Assembly: GCA_046485045.1 (NCBI GenBank)
Contig: JAWOHT010000200.1
Coordinates: 1-64,000 of the forward strand
DNA length: 64,000 nt
Source of the DNA: JAFGPL01 sp046485045
Lineage (GTDB): Bacteria; Bacteroidota; Bacteroidia; Bacteroidales; UBA10428
Direction: 5' to 3'
Shown: piece after piece, positions 1-8,010 of the stretch
Position numbering within the stretch: the first letter of the stretch is position 1
How the letters are laid out: every line of letters starts with the position of its first letter
Made by a program: the position numbers and the translations under genes
Notes under the pieces: generated by a model
Database searches by the model: none
What the model saw: the letters and a program-made list of their open reading frames with translations, nothing else
What the model was told of the DNA's origin: nothing

Positions 1-1
1 A

Positions 2-214
2 CTTCTCGACCTGATGATGCCAAATATTTCAGGTTTCGATTTTTTAAAGATGAAGTCTGAACTCAATTTGGAAAGTATTCCGGTAATCGTAGTTTCTGCT
101 TTCGACAGTCCCGAATCGGTTCAAAAGGCTAAAGAGCTGGGAATAAATGAGTTTATTCCGAAGCCTTACAAAATAGATCATATTGTCGAAGTGGTGAATA
201 AGTATATCCGGTAG
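2..214 (+). CDS. Response regulator receiver domain, C-terminal part (5' truncated)
   Basis: The reading frame is already open at the window edge and runs to a TAG at 212-214. The visible part starts with LLDLMMP, where the Asp encoded at 8-10 sits in the place of the phosphoacceptor of CheY-like receivers. It continues with the usual VIVVSAF beta4 strand (Thr/Ser switch position) and the FIPKPYK segment carrying the conserved beta5 Lys. No output domain follows the receiver, so the visible end is that of a stand-alone receiver or of a protein with its receiver at the C-terminus. The start and any N-terminal domain lie outside the window. Confidence 0.85.
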   Translation, partial: LLDLMMPNISGFDFLKMKSELNLESIPVIVVSAFDSPESVQKAKELGINEFIPKPYKIDHIVEVVNKYIR

Positions 215-302
215 AATATAAAAGCAGGTGACTGAATTGAAAGACAAGCAAAACGCAGTAATTGGTGTTTTCTTAGAGTCATTAAGTATAGAGCAATGCT
301 TT

Positions 303-872
303 TTAAAACCAGCTTCCGATACCTATTTTAAATAGTGCGCCTGCACCATGGGTACCGAAGCTTTCATTGAGTATCGGATCGGGTTTTGAAGGTTTCATTA
401 TAGACCCGAGATAAAAACCAAACCCTGCTTCGCCTTTCAGATAGAAACCAGGAACAATATTTATCCTCAGGCCAATTCCGGTATGGTGTTCAATTGATTT
501 ATATGTGCCTTGGGCAATATAATAGTCTTCAGAAATTACCTTTTCGTCTAAACGTGTTTTATGGTAAATGAGATTGTAAAAAACAAAAGGTTCTGCTACC
601 GGTAGATGATTTCTGCGGTATTTACCTAACATTTTTTGGGTGCTAACAGAAAAACCACCAATGTTGTTCAACTTTGAATCAAAATAAAGCCCCAGCGACA
701 GTGACCTTCTTTTGTTATCGGTTACATTTACCTGAATCTCGGTACCGCTTCCAAAACCACTTTGCACCAGAAACTGGTTCGCTTCAAAACCATATTTATG
801 CTTAGCAGATTGTGCATTTGTTGGGGCAAGGGTTGCAAATATTAAGGTTAATATGGTAAAAGTTGTTTTCAT
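303..872 (-). CDS. Predicted outer-membrane beta-barrel protein, function unknown
   Basis: This 189-residue protein has a cleavable-looking signal peptide (MKTTFTILTLIFATLAPTNAQS). After it come alternating hydrophobic/polar segments rich in Gly and aromatic residues, ending in Phe (GIGSWF), a typical end for outer-membrane barrels. No enzymatic motif is visible. It stands alone on the minus strand, downstream of the L,D-transpeptidase and separated from it by a terminator. A perfect FNR-type palindrome lies about 120 bases upstream of its ATG. I do not recognise the family; a small OmpA/OmpW-like barrel is a guess from composition only. Confidence 0.6.
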   Translation of the reverse strand: MKTTFTILTLIFATLAPTNAQSAKHKYGFEANQFLVQSGFGSGTEIQVNVTDNKRRSLSLGLYFDSKLNNIGGFSVSTQKMLGKYRRNHLPVAEPFVFYNLIYHKTRLDEKVISEDYYIAQGTYKSIEHHTGIGLRINIVPGFYLKGEAGFGFYLGSIMKPSKPDPILNESFGTHGAGALFKIGIGSWF

Positions 873-995
873 CGTATTGGTTTTTATCTGATTATACGAT
901 GTTAACAGACTGATGTTCAGTATATATAGTTGATATGTACTGCTACATCAAATGATTTTGGATATATCGCTTAATGATCAAAGGTGTATGGTTGA

Positions 996-1009
996 TTGAT
1001 ATAAATCAA
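996..1009. promoter_or_regulatory. FNR/CRP-type palindrome
   Basis: The 14 bases TTGATATAAATCAA match TTGATnnnnATCAA exactly, the consensus of FNR-type regulators of the CRP/FNR family. It lies upstream of the barrel-protein gene ending at 303. No regulator of this family is encoded in the window, so function is inferred from the motif alone. Confidence 0.4.
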
Positions 1010-1061
1010 ATGAAAGTATTTGGAAGAAGCCGGGCGGTAAATCTTTATAGTGATGCAATGG

Positions 1062-1093
1062 AAAAAAGAATCCCGGAAAAAATCCCGGGATTC
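1062..1093 (-). terminator. Rho-independent terminator of the L,D-transpeptidase gene
   Basis: On the minus strand the 9-base arms GAATCCCGG and CCGGGATTC form a GC-rich stem that is followed at once by six T. It lies about 45 bases after the stop codon at 1140. Confidence 0.75.
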
Positions 1094-1094
1094 C

Positions 1095-1110
1095 GGGTTG
1101 GCAACAACCC
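1095..1110 (-). other. Small hairpin with GCAA loop
   Basis: GGGTTG and CAACCC form a 6-bp stem closed by GCAA, a GNRA tetraloop on the plus strand. It sits between the L,D-transpeptidase stop codon and its terminator and probably forms part of the 3' end structure. No other role can be read from it. Confidence 0.3.
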
Positions 1111-1139
1111 TGCTCTGGTTCTCTGTTTGATTCGCTGTT

Positions 1140-2840
1140 TCAGTTGAAAAGCGAATGAATACGTTTGCTGTCTTTGTTGTAAATATCTTTATAAAAGTAG
1201 AGGTTCAGCTCTTCATCTGCCTCACAGGTGAGATACCTGATGTGAATGTCTATTGGCTCAGTAAGCGCGATATCTTTGCGTATCTTCTTTTCAATCAATT
1301 GTGTTATATCGGGCTTTTGGTCAGAATGCAGGTTGTTATCTACAAGATACATTGCGAGCTGATCTGGATTTTGTAACCTGATGCAGCCGTGCGAATAGGC
1401 TCTGGTGTCGTAGTTGAAATATCTTTTTGAAGGTGTATCGTGGATGTATACCCTGTAAGGATTTTTAAATGAAAATTTCAGTAATCCCAAGGCATTTGAA
1501 CTGCCCGAATTCTGGATAAAATAGTAATTGAAATTCTCACTGTTCATATCTTTCCATGAAACAGTGTGAATATTAACCGGGTTAAGCTGTTTGTCAATGA
1601 GTTTAAAGTTATTCCGGGTGAGGTAAGTTGAATCTTTTTTTACCAGGGGCAACAGTTCATTCATTGTAATGGTTCTGGGCACATTCCATTCGGGAGCGGT
1701 AACAATCGCCTCAACTCTGCTGCTTAGTTCAGGGGTAGGCGTTGATGGCTTGCCAACAACCACATTGAATGTTTTGGTGGCCTTTTTATCACGGAATAGT
1801 TTCAGTTGAAATGATGGAATGTTCACAAAAATATAATCATTTCCGAATTCATTATCTTTCCTGATTTTGTCGAGGGTCAAAGCAGCCATTAGAAACTTTT
1901 CTCTGGTTGACATTGATAATGCTTCGCGGGTTTCGCGGCCTATCCGGGCATCGGCCTTGATACTGTGGTATTTCTGAAAAGCCATCAGGGCGGTTTTGAA
2001 TACAGAGTCGTTATCAGCAGTTTGTTCGGCGAGGTAACCAAGACGAAGTAATACCTGCTTTGTTTTTTCTATTGTTATTGCAGAATCATTCTTTTCTTCA
2101 GAGAATTCAGTTACTAAATCGCTGATATCATTATTAGTAACGAATTTCTCGAGTGCCTTTTGCAGGTATAAATAGGTCGGGTTTTGAGGTTGCATTGACA
2201 ATATCCTTACAGCCAGATCATTATTTTTTATCCCCGTGTAAATCTGGTCTGCAAATATCCTTGCTGTTTTTTCTGAATCAAGGGTGTCTGTTGCAATCAA
2301 TCCCCTGTTAAGATGTATTGCAAAAAGAAAGCAGGCGTCAGTAAGCAAAAGTTCAAACTGTTTGCGGTAGTATAAAAGGCTGTCGGTAAGATCTGCATGT
2401 TGCATTTTATTCATCAGCAATACAAGTTGATTGTAACTGTATAAGTCTTTATCAAGGCCATAAAATGGTGCATTGTTAAGCAACTCCATCAATTCTATGG
2501 CCGGATTTCCGGGGTATTGGTTCAGTGTCCACAAAGCATTGTAGCGGTTTTCGCGGTACAAATGGTTTACCTGGCCGGCTGTTTTTAAGTCTATGGGTTT
2601 TGAATCCAGAGGTTGAAGCGATGAAAGTATTGCATGGTGTATCTCATCGTGATAAAACTCATTTCTGAGGTCGTACATGGCATACTCTTCGTTTACATAA
2701 CTCGTGGAGAAGAAGAAGACAATTATAATTGTCTGCGATAGCCAGATGTGTTTAAGAATGTTTTGAATAAGAAATGTGTTCCTGATGGGTTTAATTTGAG
2801 CCTGGGTGTTTTCATTGGTGTTATTCGATGAATTTTTCAT
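1140..2840 (-). CDS. L,D-transpeptidase, YcbB/LdtD-like
   Basis: This 566-residue enzyme should make 3-3 (DAP-DAP) crosslinks in peptidoglycan or attach proteins to it, acting in the periplasm. It has an N-terminal hydrophobic anchor (around residues 28-48), an alpha-helical scaffold region, a peptidoglycan-binding-like segment (about 255-310, LLRLGYL...FQKYHSI) and a YkuD catalytic domain with SHGCIRL, where Cys486 is the expected nucleophile. The frame extends upstream to a TTG, but the ATG at 2838-2840 is the better start. The size and domain order match the large YcbB class rather than small Ldts. It is a single gene followed by a terminator. A meso-DAP cell wall is consistent with the lysA/dapF/dapL genes nearby. 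Confidence 0.88.
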   Translation of the reverse strand: MKNSSNNTNENTQAQIKPIRNTFLIQNILKHIWLSQTIIIVFFFSTSYVNEEYAMYDLRNEFYHDEIHHAILSSLQPLDSKPIDLKTAGQVNHLYRENRYNALWTLNQYPGNPAIELMELLNNAPFYGLDKDLYSYNQLVLLMNKMQHADLTDSLLYYRKQFELLLTDACFLFAIHLNRGLIATDTLDSEKTARIFADQIYTGIKNNDLAVRILSMQPQNPTYLYLQKALEKFVTNNDISDLVTEFSEEKNDSAITIEKTKQVLLRLGYLAEQTADNDSVFKTALMAFQKYHSIKADARIGRETREALSMSTREKFLMAALTLDKIRKDNEFGNDYIFVNIPSFQLKLFRDKKATKTFNVVVGKPSTPTPELSSRVEAIVTAPEWNVPRTITMNELLPLVKKDSTYLTRNNFKLIDKQLNPVNIHTVSWKDMNSENFNYYFIQNSGSSNALGLLKFSFKNPYRVYIHDTPSKRYFNYDTRAYSHGCIRLQNPDQLAMYLVDNNLHSDQKPDITQLIEKKIRKDIALTEPIDIHIRYLTCEADEELNLYFYKDIYNKDSKRIHSLFN

Positions 2841-3075
2841 GGTGCCCAAATTTTGTAATCTATCATTATATACGGTTTCCCGGTGTATAAGTCTTTTTTA
2901 TTCCACCAACAGCTTTTCTTTGCTGACGAATTTTTGGGCATTCATGATGAAATCGTAATGCGCAGTATTACAGTAAAATAGCTTAGAATGAGCATAAGAC
3001 AAGAGACAACCCGTCTTCTACTTTTGAAGCATAGTATTTTTGAAGAGCCGGTATTGCAGTATACCGTAAGAATAG

Positions 3076-3213
3076 TTAAAGTGCGTTATTGATCTCGGTG
3101 AGCTTTTCCCAGATTTCTTTCAACTCGTTTGGATTGACTTCTTCAACAACAATCCTGTTTTTCTTTTCTGTCTTGATGCTGTAAATGTTCTTAATTTTTG
3201 GTTTCATGTGCAT
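3076..3213 (-). CDS. Small hypothetical protein (45 residues)
   Basis: The frame begins ATG-CAC-ATG (3213 or 3207) and ends at TAA 3076-3078. The product is highly charged: a Lys-rich N-terminal half (KPKIKNIYSIKTEKKNR), a short beta-like IVVEEV, then NPNELKEIWEKLTEINN, which looks like an amphipathic helix. A Bacteroidota-type promoter is visible 35-65 bases upstream, which supports it as a real gene. There is no signal peptide, so it should be cytoplasmic. The family is not recognised; the helix could be a protein-protein contact. Confidence 0.5.
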   Translation of the reverse strand: MHMKPKIKNIYSIKTEKKNRIVVEEVNPNELKEIWEKLTEINNAL

Positions 3214-3246
3214 TTGGATATATTCTATAACTTTTTAAAACTGAGA

Positions 3247-3278
3247 CAAAAATACAACAGTTTGAACCATATTGGCAA
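3247..3278 (-). promoter_or_regulatory. Predicted promoter of the 45-residue ORF
   Basis: On the minus strand TATTTTTG (3247-3254) fits the Bacteroidota -7 element TAnnTTTG, with a TTG (3276-3278) 21 bases upstream as -33 element. Confidence 0.4.
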
Positions 3279-3349
3279 GCAATATATGATGATCAATACT
3301 TTTGCATTGACTAATGGCAGTAAAAGGATGTTCAAACTGTTTTTGGGGT

Positions 3350-3877
3350 TTATTTTACATAAAAAGTAAAAGGTTTGCTTGAATACTTTACACGGGTGCC
3401 TGAATAATCCCAGCCCCAGATTCCCCAGTAATATCTTGCAGTCCCCGCCAGCGCTACTGGTGGTAAAAGATTATTTATATCTCCATTAATCATTTGCTTT
3501 CCTTCACCAAATTCCACATAGCCATTTTTGCCCGATTCAAGTCCTGAGTGCCAGAACCAGATAATGTCGGAGGTATTGAAAATGACACCGTTTTCGACCT
3601 CAACCGGTTGACTGAATATTGCAGCCACAAGATACGGTATACTAATTGAATCCCATTGAAGAACAGGCATTGGGGTGAGCGTGTCAACAATCCCGGCCTC
3701 CCCGTGCACTGTAATTGTATCTGTTCCGGAAAGATAAGTGTATCCGGGAACATCAATTGCTGAGGCGTATGTAAATATAAGGCCTTCATTTTGACTCATC
3801 GGGTTGTTATCTTCACAGGAGAACAGAAGCGAAATGAGCATTATTTTCAAAATTGTTTGATATCCTTTACTTTTCAT
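3350..3877 (-). CDS. Hypothetical lipoprotein
   Basis: This 175-residue protein starts with a lipoprotein signal peptide (ILKIMLISLLFSC), with the lipidated Cys about residue 21 followed by EDNN, an acidic stretch after the Cys like those of surface-exposed Bacteroidota lipoproteins. The rest is beta-rich with several Trp/Tyr (YYWGIWGWDYSG) and reads like a beta-sandwich. It lies 2 bases downstream of the preceding minus-strand gene (3880-5100), so the two are almost certainly co-transcribed and perhaps act together at the outer membrane. No family recognised. Confidence 0.65.
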   Translation of the reverse strand: MKSKGYQTILKIMLISLLFSCEDNNPMSQNEGLIFTYASAIDVPGYTYLSGTDTITVHGEAGIVDTLTPMPVLQWDSISIPYLVAAIFSQPVEVENGVIFNTSDIIWFWHSGLESGKNGYVEFGEGKQMINGDINNLLPPVALAGTARYYWGIWGWDYSGTRVKYSSKPFTFYVK

Positions 3878-3879
3878 AT

Positions 3880-5100
3880 TCAGAAATTAATCTGTAGTCC
3901 AATATTCAGCAACAGTCTATTGAGGTCTATATCTTTATGACTGGCAATGGCATTACCGTTGTACCTGAAAGTGTATTCAACAACATTATACTTGTAACCG
4001 GTGTACCGCAGGTCAATACTCAATGATCTCCTCATATCAATGAAAAATCTTGTTCCTATAAATGGTTGCAAAACAAAATCCCCGTCAGTCATTTCAAGGC
4101 TGAAGGTAGTCCCCAGGTAAGTTGAGAACTTTCTTATATAAGGTTTTGTTACATAAAAAAGAAACGAAGGCCCGGCAAAATACCGGGTATATACCGTGTC
4201 AAATTCAGCATCAGTGGCGCCTGGAAGTGTGCTGATAAAAGATTTTCTGTTTATTGTCATTAAAGAGAATTCGAGCCCGGGCCGTAAACGGTTAAAAAGT
4301 GGACTATTCAGACACGCATAATATGAGAATCCTATGAACCAGTCTTTATTCAGCGGGTTTGAAATTTTAAGCACCAGATTGTTGCCGGGTAGATTAGGTA
4401 CTGTATCGGCATATCTTAACTTGTATTTTATCATCTCTCCCTGGTATTCAGAAAATTTTATTTTGTGCAATTGTGTCCTGAATCCCTCCTTCGAAAAAGT
4501 AATTTCTATTGAATCTTCAGGGTCTTCAGTTACTATTTCGGATTTAAACATTCCGTTGTACAGGCAGTTCCAATAATCTTCATCGTCATAATAGCACCCA
4601 AGAGTTTTCATGGCAATAATGCTGTCGTGGTGTTGTATGGTTACATTTACATCCTCAACAGGAATACTGCCGGCAAATATTCTGCCTCTTAACAGTATTT
4701 TATATTTTGGCAGTATTACAACCTTCAGCAATTGTGAATGGAACTGATCTTTCAAAGAAACAATGGTATCAAAAGGGTAATAATCGTACCTGTAAAAGGT
4801 AATCTTTAGTGAATCAGGCACTGTAATGTCTGAAGGCAGGCTTAGCGCAAAGCTGCCGTTTCTCTCAGAAAAAACAGACTGGAAAGAGTTGTTTATAAAA
4901 CAAGATACCTTAACACTGTCAACAGCCTCCCTGAAATTGTTTAGGATTGTTCCTTGTATGCTAATATTCAAAGTGTCTGCAGGCATAACAAATGATTCTG
5001 CTTTTTGCGAATGAATTTCTGCAGAAGCAAGCCATGAATAATTGCCGAGCAATACAGTAATACCTAAAAATAATGAGAAACTTCGGATATTTTTTATCAT
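3880..5100 (-). CDS. Outer-membrane protein with N-terminal Ig-like (carboxypeptidase-regulatory) domains
   Basis: This 406-residue protein has a signal peptide (to about residue 28). Two tandem beta-sandwich segments follow (about 45-130 and 132-225), resembling carboxypeptidase-regulatory-like repeats (IQGTILNNFREAVDSVKVS and LRGRIFAGSIPVEDVNVTI). A C-terminal barrel-like half ends in LLLNIGLQINF, with the terminal Phe of barrel proteins. This arrangement is a shortened version of what SusC-type proteins carry at their N-terminus, but there is no TonB box or plug domain. It forms an operon with the downstream lipoprotein (2-base gap). Ligand unknown. Confidence 0.6.
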   Translation of the reverse strand: MIKNIRSFSLFLGITVLLGNYSWLASAEIHSQKAESFVMPADTLNISIQGTILNNFREAVDSVKVSCFINNSFQSVFSERNGSFALSLPSDITVPDSLKITFYRYDYYPFDTIVSLKDQFHSQLLKVVILPKYKILLRGRIFAGSIPVEDVNVTIQHHDSIIAMKTLGCYYDDEDYWNCLYNGMFKSEIVTEDPEDSIEITFSKEGFRTQLHKIKFSEYQGEMIKYKLRYADTVPNLPGNNLVLKISNPLNKDWFIGFSYYACLNSPLFNRLRPGLEFSLMTINRKSFISTLPGATDAEFDTVYTRYFAGPSFLFYVTKPYIRKFSTYLGTTFSLEMTDGDFVLQPFIGTRFFIDMRRSLSIDLRYTGYKYNVVEYTFRYNGNAIASHKDIDLNRLLLNIGLQINF

Positions 5101-5340
5101 TTTTATATGCAGGGTTGAAATATATTTGTATGTAGTAATTACAATTAAGTATTTAAATTATAAAAAAAAATGCAATCTTAAAAGAATAATTTCAGTAAAA
5201 ATTGCATCATCTTGTTATTCAGTCGTTTAAAATTTTGCGCGTACGGGAAATTTAGTGAAAGGTTTATGTTTTTGTTCTTTTACCAAAAATTGATCAAATA
5301 TTATTATCTTTAAGATGCTTCAATATCTTCAAATTCAGAA

Positions 5341-7605
5341 ATGAAAATTGCATTAATCAATAAAGCTTGGCCGAGGTTAAATAAAATGCTTTGTTTCACA
5401 GTTTTTCTTACATTTTTTGTTTTTCAGGGATGCAGTTTCTCTACTTCTGCGAGCAAAGAAATAAATCCTGTGGTGTTGCTGGTTTTTTTGCTGGCTTCAT
5501 TAGCGGTGTTATTGATATACGAGGCTGTTCGCCATGCAAGAAACAAAAGAAAGAAAACTGCAATCTTGCATTATATTGATTATTTGGCCAGCAAAGATGT
5601 ACAGCAATACATCAAAGGCGAAGATATGGTACTTCCTGAAAATGCATTTACTGAGGGGCTTTTGAAGATTGAAAAGAGAATGAGGGATCTCGACCAGCGG
5701 CTTCGATCGCGCATCTCTGAAATTGAGTCTCAACATTTAAAGCTTCAGAAAAAGCAGAAAGAAACCGAACGGCAAAACCTTGAATTAAAGTCGGCCTATG
5801 AAGCATTGCTTGAAAGCCGTAAGCGATATGAACAGTTAATTGATAACCTGAAAGAGGAATACATCTTCTTTTCGAAATCATCCTCTGGCGATATGCTGTT
5901 TGTTTCTCCGTCTGTTAATAATATTCTAAGGTATAGCGTGAATGAATTCCGGAATATAAAAGATGATATTTACACTCAAAATGAGTTAAACGAAGCAGCC
6001 AGGGAACATATTCGAGGGTCTTTGAAAGGGATCAGGCAGCCAAAATATCTCGTTGAACTTTCAGATAAAGAAGGAATAGCCCATGTGCTTGAAATTACCG
6101 AATTTCCTGTGTTTAATGAAAATGATGAATTTATTTCTGTTGAAGGCATTGCCCGGGATATCACAAAGGGGGTCAGGGCAGAGGATACAATCAAAGAGAA
6201 GGAGGAGAAGTACAAACTGCTTTTCAATAAGGCATCTGATTTTGTGTTTTTTTATAGTGTAGGAAATAATTCATTGCCCGGAAGGTTTATTGAAGTAAAC
6301 GATTATACTGTAAGCAGGCTGGGATATACAAAAGATGAATTGCTGGGTATGACGTTGAATGACCTGGCAGATGTTGAAATATGGGAAGTTGAGCAGCCTA
6401 CCGACGATTTTACCGGAAATAAAAAATATGAGCAGATATGGACTACCAAAGATGGCGAGATAATCAACGTAGAGATTGTAAGCCATAATTTCAAGCTTAA
6501 AAGCCGTGAAATAGGTATTGCCATTGCCCGTGATATTACCGACCGTAAAAGGGTGGAAGAGGAGATAAGGTATTTTAATGAGGAGTTGGTAAACCAGAAA
6601 GAAAACCTCGAAGCACTTGTAGATAACCTCACCCAGACGCAGGAACAACTTGTACATTCTGAAAAAATGGCTGCACTCGGACAACTGATAGCCGGTGTGG
6701 CACACGAAATAAACACTCCGCTTGGCGCGATAAAAGCTTCAATAGGGAATTTGCAGGATTCGCTTAAAAAGGCGCTTGAAGGGTTGCCCCTGTTTTTGGA
6801 ACAGCAAACGACATCATCACTTCAGCTTTTTAACAAAATATTACAGTACTCGTCTAAACAGGGCGAAGGACTTACAACCCGGGAAAAGAGACAGATAAGA
6901 AAAGAAACTGAGAGCAGGCTCGAAGCCCAGGGTATAGAATCTGCCGCCAACATTGCTGATTTGATAATGTACCTTGATATTTACCAAAATACAGATGAAT
7001 TGCTGCCTCTGATGAAAAATTCGGGTATTGACAGGGTTTTGCAATCGGCGAGAAATTTTATTTCGATCCTTAAAAACTCTAACACCATCTCTCTGGCAGC
7101 CGATAAGGCAGCCAAAACAGTTTTTGCATTAAAGAAATATGCACATCGCGACCTTATCGAAGAAAAAATCCCCACCGATATAATTGATGGCCTTGAAACA
7201 GTGCTTACATTGTATCATAACCAATTGAAGCAAGGTATTGAAGTTATAAGAAAATTTGATCCGATGCCGGTAATCAATGCTTATCCCGATGACCTTAACC
7301 AGGTTTGGACAAACCTTATACATAACTCGATACACGCCATGGACCAGAAGGGAGTGCTGATAATAACTGTCCGCAATGAAAATGAATACATTACCGTAAG
7401 CATTGCCGATGATGGTTGCGGTATTGAACCTGATATACGCGATAAAATTTTCGACCCGTTTTTTACTACAAAAAAGCAGGGTGAAGGAAGTGGATTGGGG
7501 TTGGACATTGTAAAAAAAATAATTGAAAAACACAGCGGAGTAATTACCTTTACCAGCGAAATGGGTCAAGGTACTGAGTTTACAATAAAATTACCGGTTA
7601 ATTAA
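5341..7605 (+). CDS. Membrane PAS-PAS sensor histidine kinase with an unusual DHp insertion
   Basis: This 754-residue kinase begins with a hydrophobic segment containing FQGC (Cys31, lipobox-like), a very short periplasmic stretch and one membrane helix (about 42-62). A coiled coil (about 95-160), PAS domain 1 (163-283) and PAS domain 2 (289-408) follow. The H-box EKMAALGQLIAGVAHEINTPL has phosphoacceptor His455. A roughly 110-residue helical insert containing TREKRQIRKE separates the H-box from the X-box (KTVFALKKYA). The ATPase domain has N-box NLIHNSIHAM, G1 DDGCGI (about 690) and G2 GEGSGLGL (about 714). The signal cannot be read from sequence. It heads a three-gene operon with two receiver proteins that are the likely phosphotransfer partners. 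Confidence 0.9.
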   Translation: MKIALINKAWPRLNKMLCFTVFLTFFVFQGCSFSTSASKEINPVVLLVFLLASLAVLLIYEAVRHARNKRKKTAILHYIDYLASKDVQQYIKGEDMVLPENAFTEGLLKIEKRMRDLDQRLRSRISEIESQHLKLQKKQKETERQNLELKSAYEALLESRKRYEQLIDNLKEEYIFFSKSSSGDMLFVSPSVNNILRYSVNEFRNIKDDIYTQNELNEAAREHIRGSLKGIRQPKYLVELSDKEGIAHVLEITEFPVFNENDEFISVEGIARDITKGVRAEDTIKEKEEKYKLLFNKASDFVFFYSVGNNSLPGRFIEVNDYTVSRLGYTKDELLGMTLNDLADVEIWEVEQPTDDFTGNKKYEQIWTTKDGEIINVEIVSHNFKLKSREIGIAIARDITDRKRVEEEIRYFNEELVNQKENLEALVDNLTQTQEQLVHSEKMAALGQLIAGVAHEINTPLGAIKASIGNLQDSLKKALEGLPLFLEQQTTSSLQLFNKILQYSSKQGEGLTTREKRQIRKETESRLEAQGIESAANIADLIMYLDIYQNTDELLPLMKNSGIDRVLQSARNFISILKNSNTISLAADKAAKTVFALKKYAHRDLIEEKIPTDIIDGLETVLTLYHNQLKQGIEVIRKFDPMPVINAYPDDLNQVWTNLIHNSIHAMDQKGVLIITVRNENEYITVSIADDGCGIEPDIRDKIFDPFFTTKKQGEGSGLGLDIVKKIIEKHSGVITFTSEMGQGTEFTIKLPVN

Positions 7606-7611
7606 TGCGTC

Positions 7612-8010
7612 ATGTCTAAAAATGCAATATTATGCGTAGATGATGAAGCCATAATTCTTGATAGCCTGCGTGAGCAGCTTCAGAACTATTTTGGCGGCGA
7701 TTTTTTTTATGAAACAGCCGAAAATGCCGAAGAAGGGCTTGAAATTATTGAAGAACTGGCTTGTGATGGAGTAAAAATCCTTATCATTGTATCTGATTGG
7801 TTAATGCCGGGTATAAAAGGCGATGAATTTTTAATAAAAGTTCATCAAAAATTCCCCGGCATCGTTAAAGTATTACTTACCGGACAGGCTAATCAGGACG
7901 CCATTAGACGTGCTGAAAACGAGGCGGATTTGTTTGCCGTGATCCACAAACCCTGGAACAGCGAAGAATTGTTTAATGTGATTAAATCCGGATTGAAGAA
8001 AAATGAATAA
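7612..8010 (+). CDS. Single-domain response regulator
   Basis: This 132-residue protein is a CheY-like receiver with nothing else. The acidic pair is in CVDDEA, the phosphoacceptor is Asp62 (VSDWLMPG), the switch Thr is in VLLTGQA and the conserved Lys in HKPWN. The LTGQA and KPW signatures are typical of receivers linked to HD-GYP/RpfG-like or multi-step relays. It starts 6 bases after the kinase gene and overlaps the next gene by 8 bases, so the three are translated together. It may carry phosphate from the upstream kinase or act on the downstream receiver-kinase. Confidence 0.9.
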   Translation: MSKNAILCVDDEAIILDSLREQLQNYFGGDFFYETAENAEEGLEIIEELACDGVKILIIVSDWLMPGIKGDEFLIKVHQKFPGIVKVLLTGQANQDAIRRAENEADLFAVIHKPWNSEELFNVIKSGLKKNE

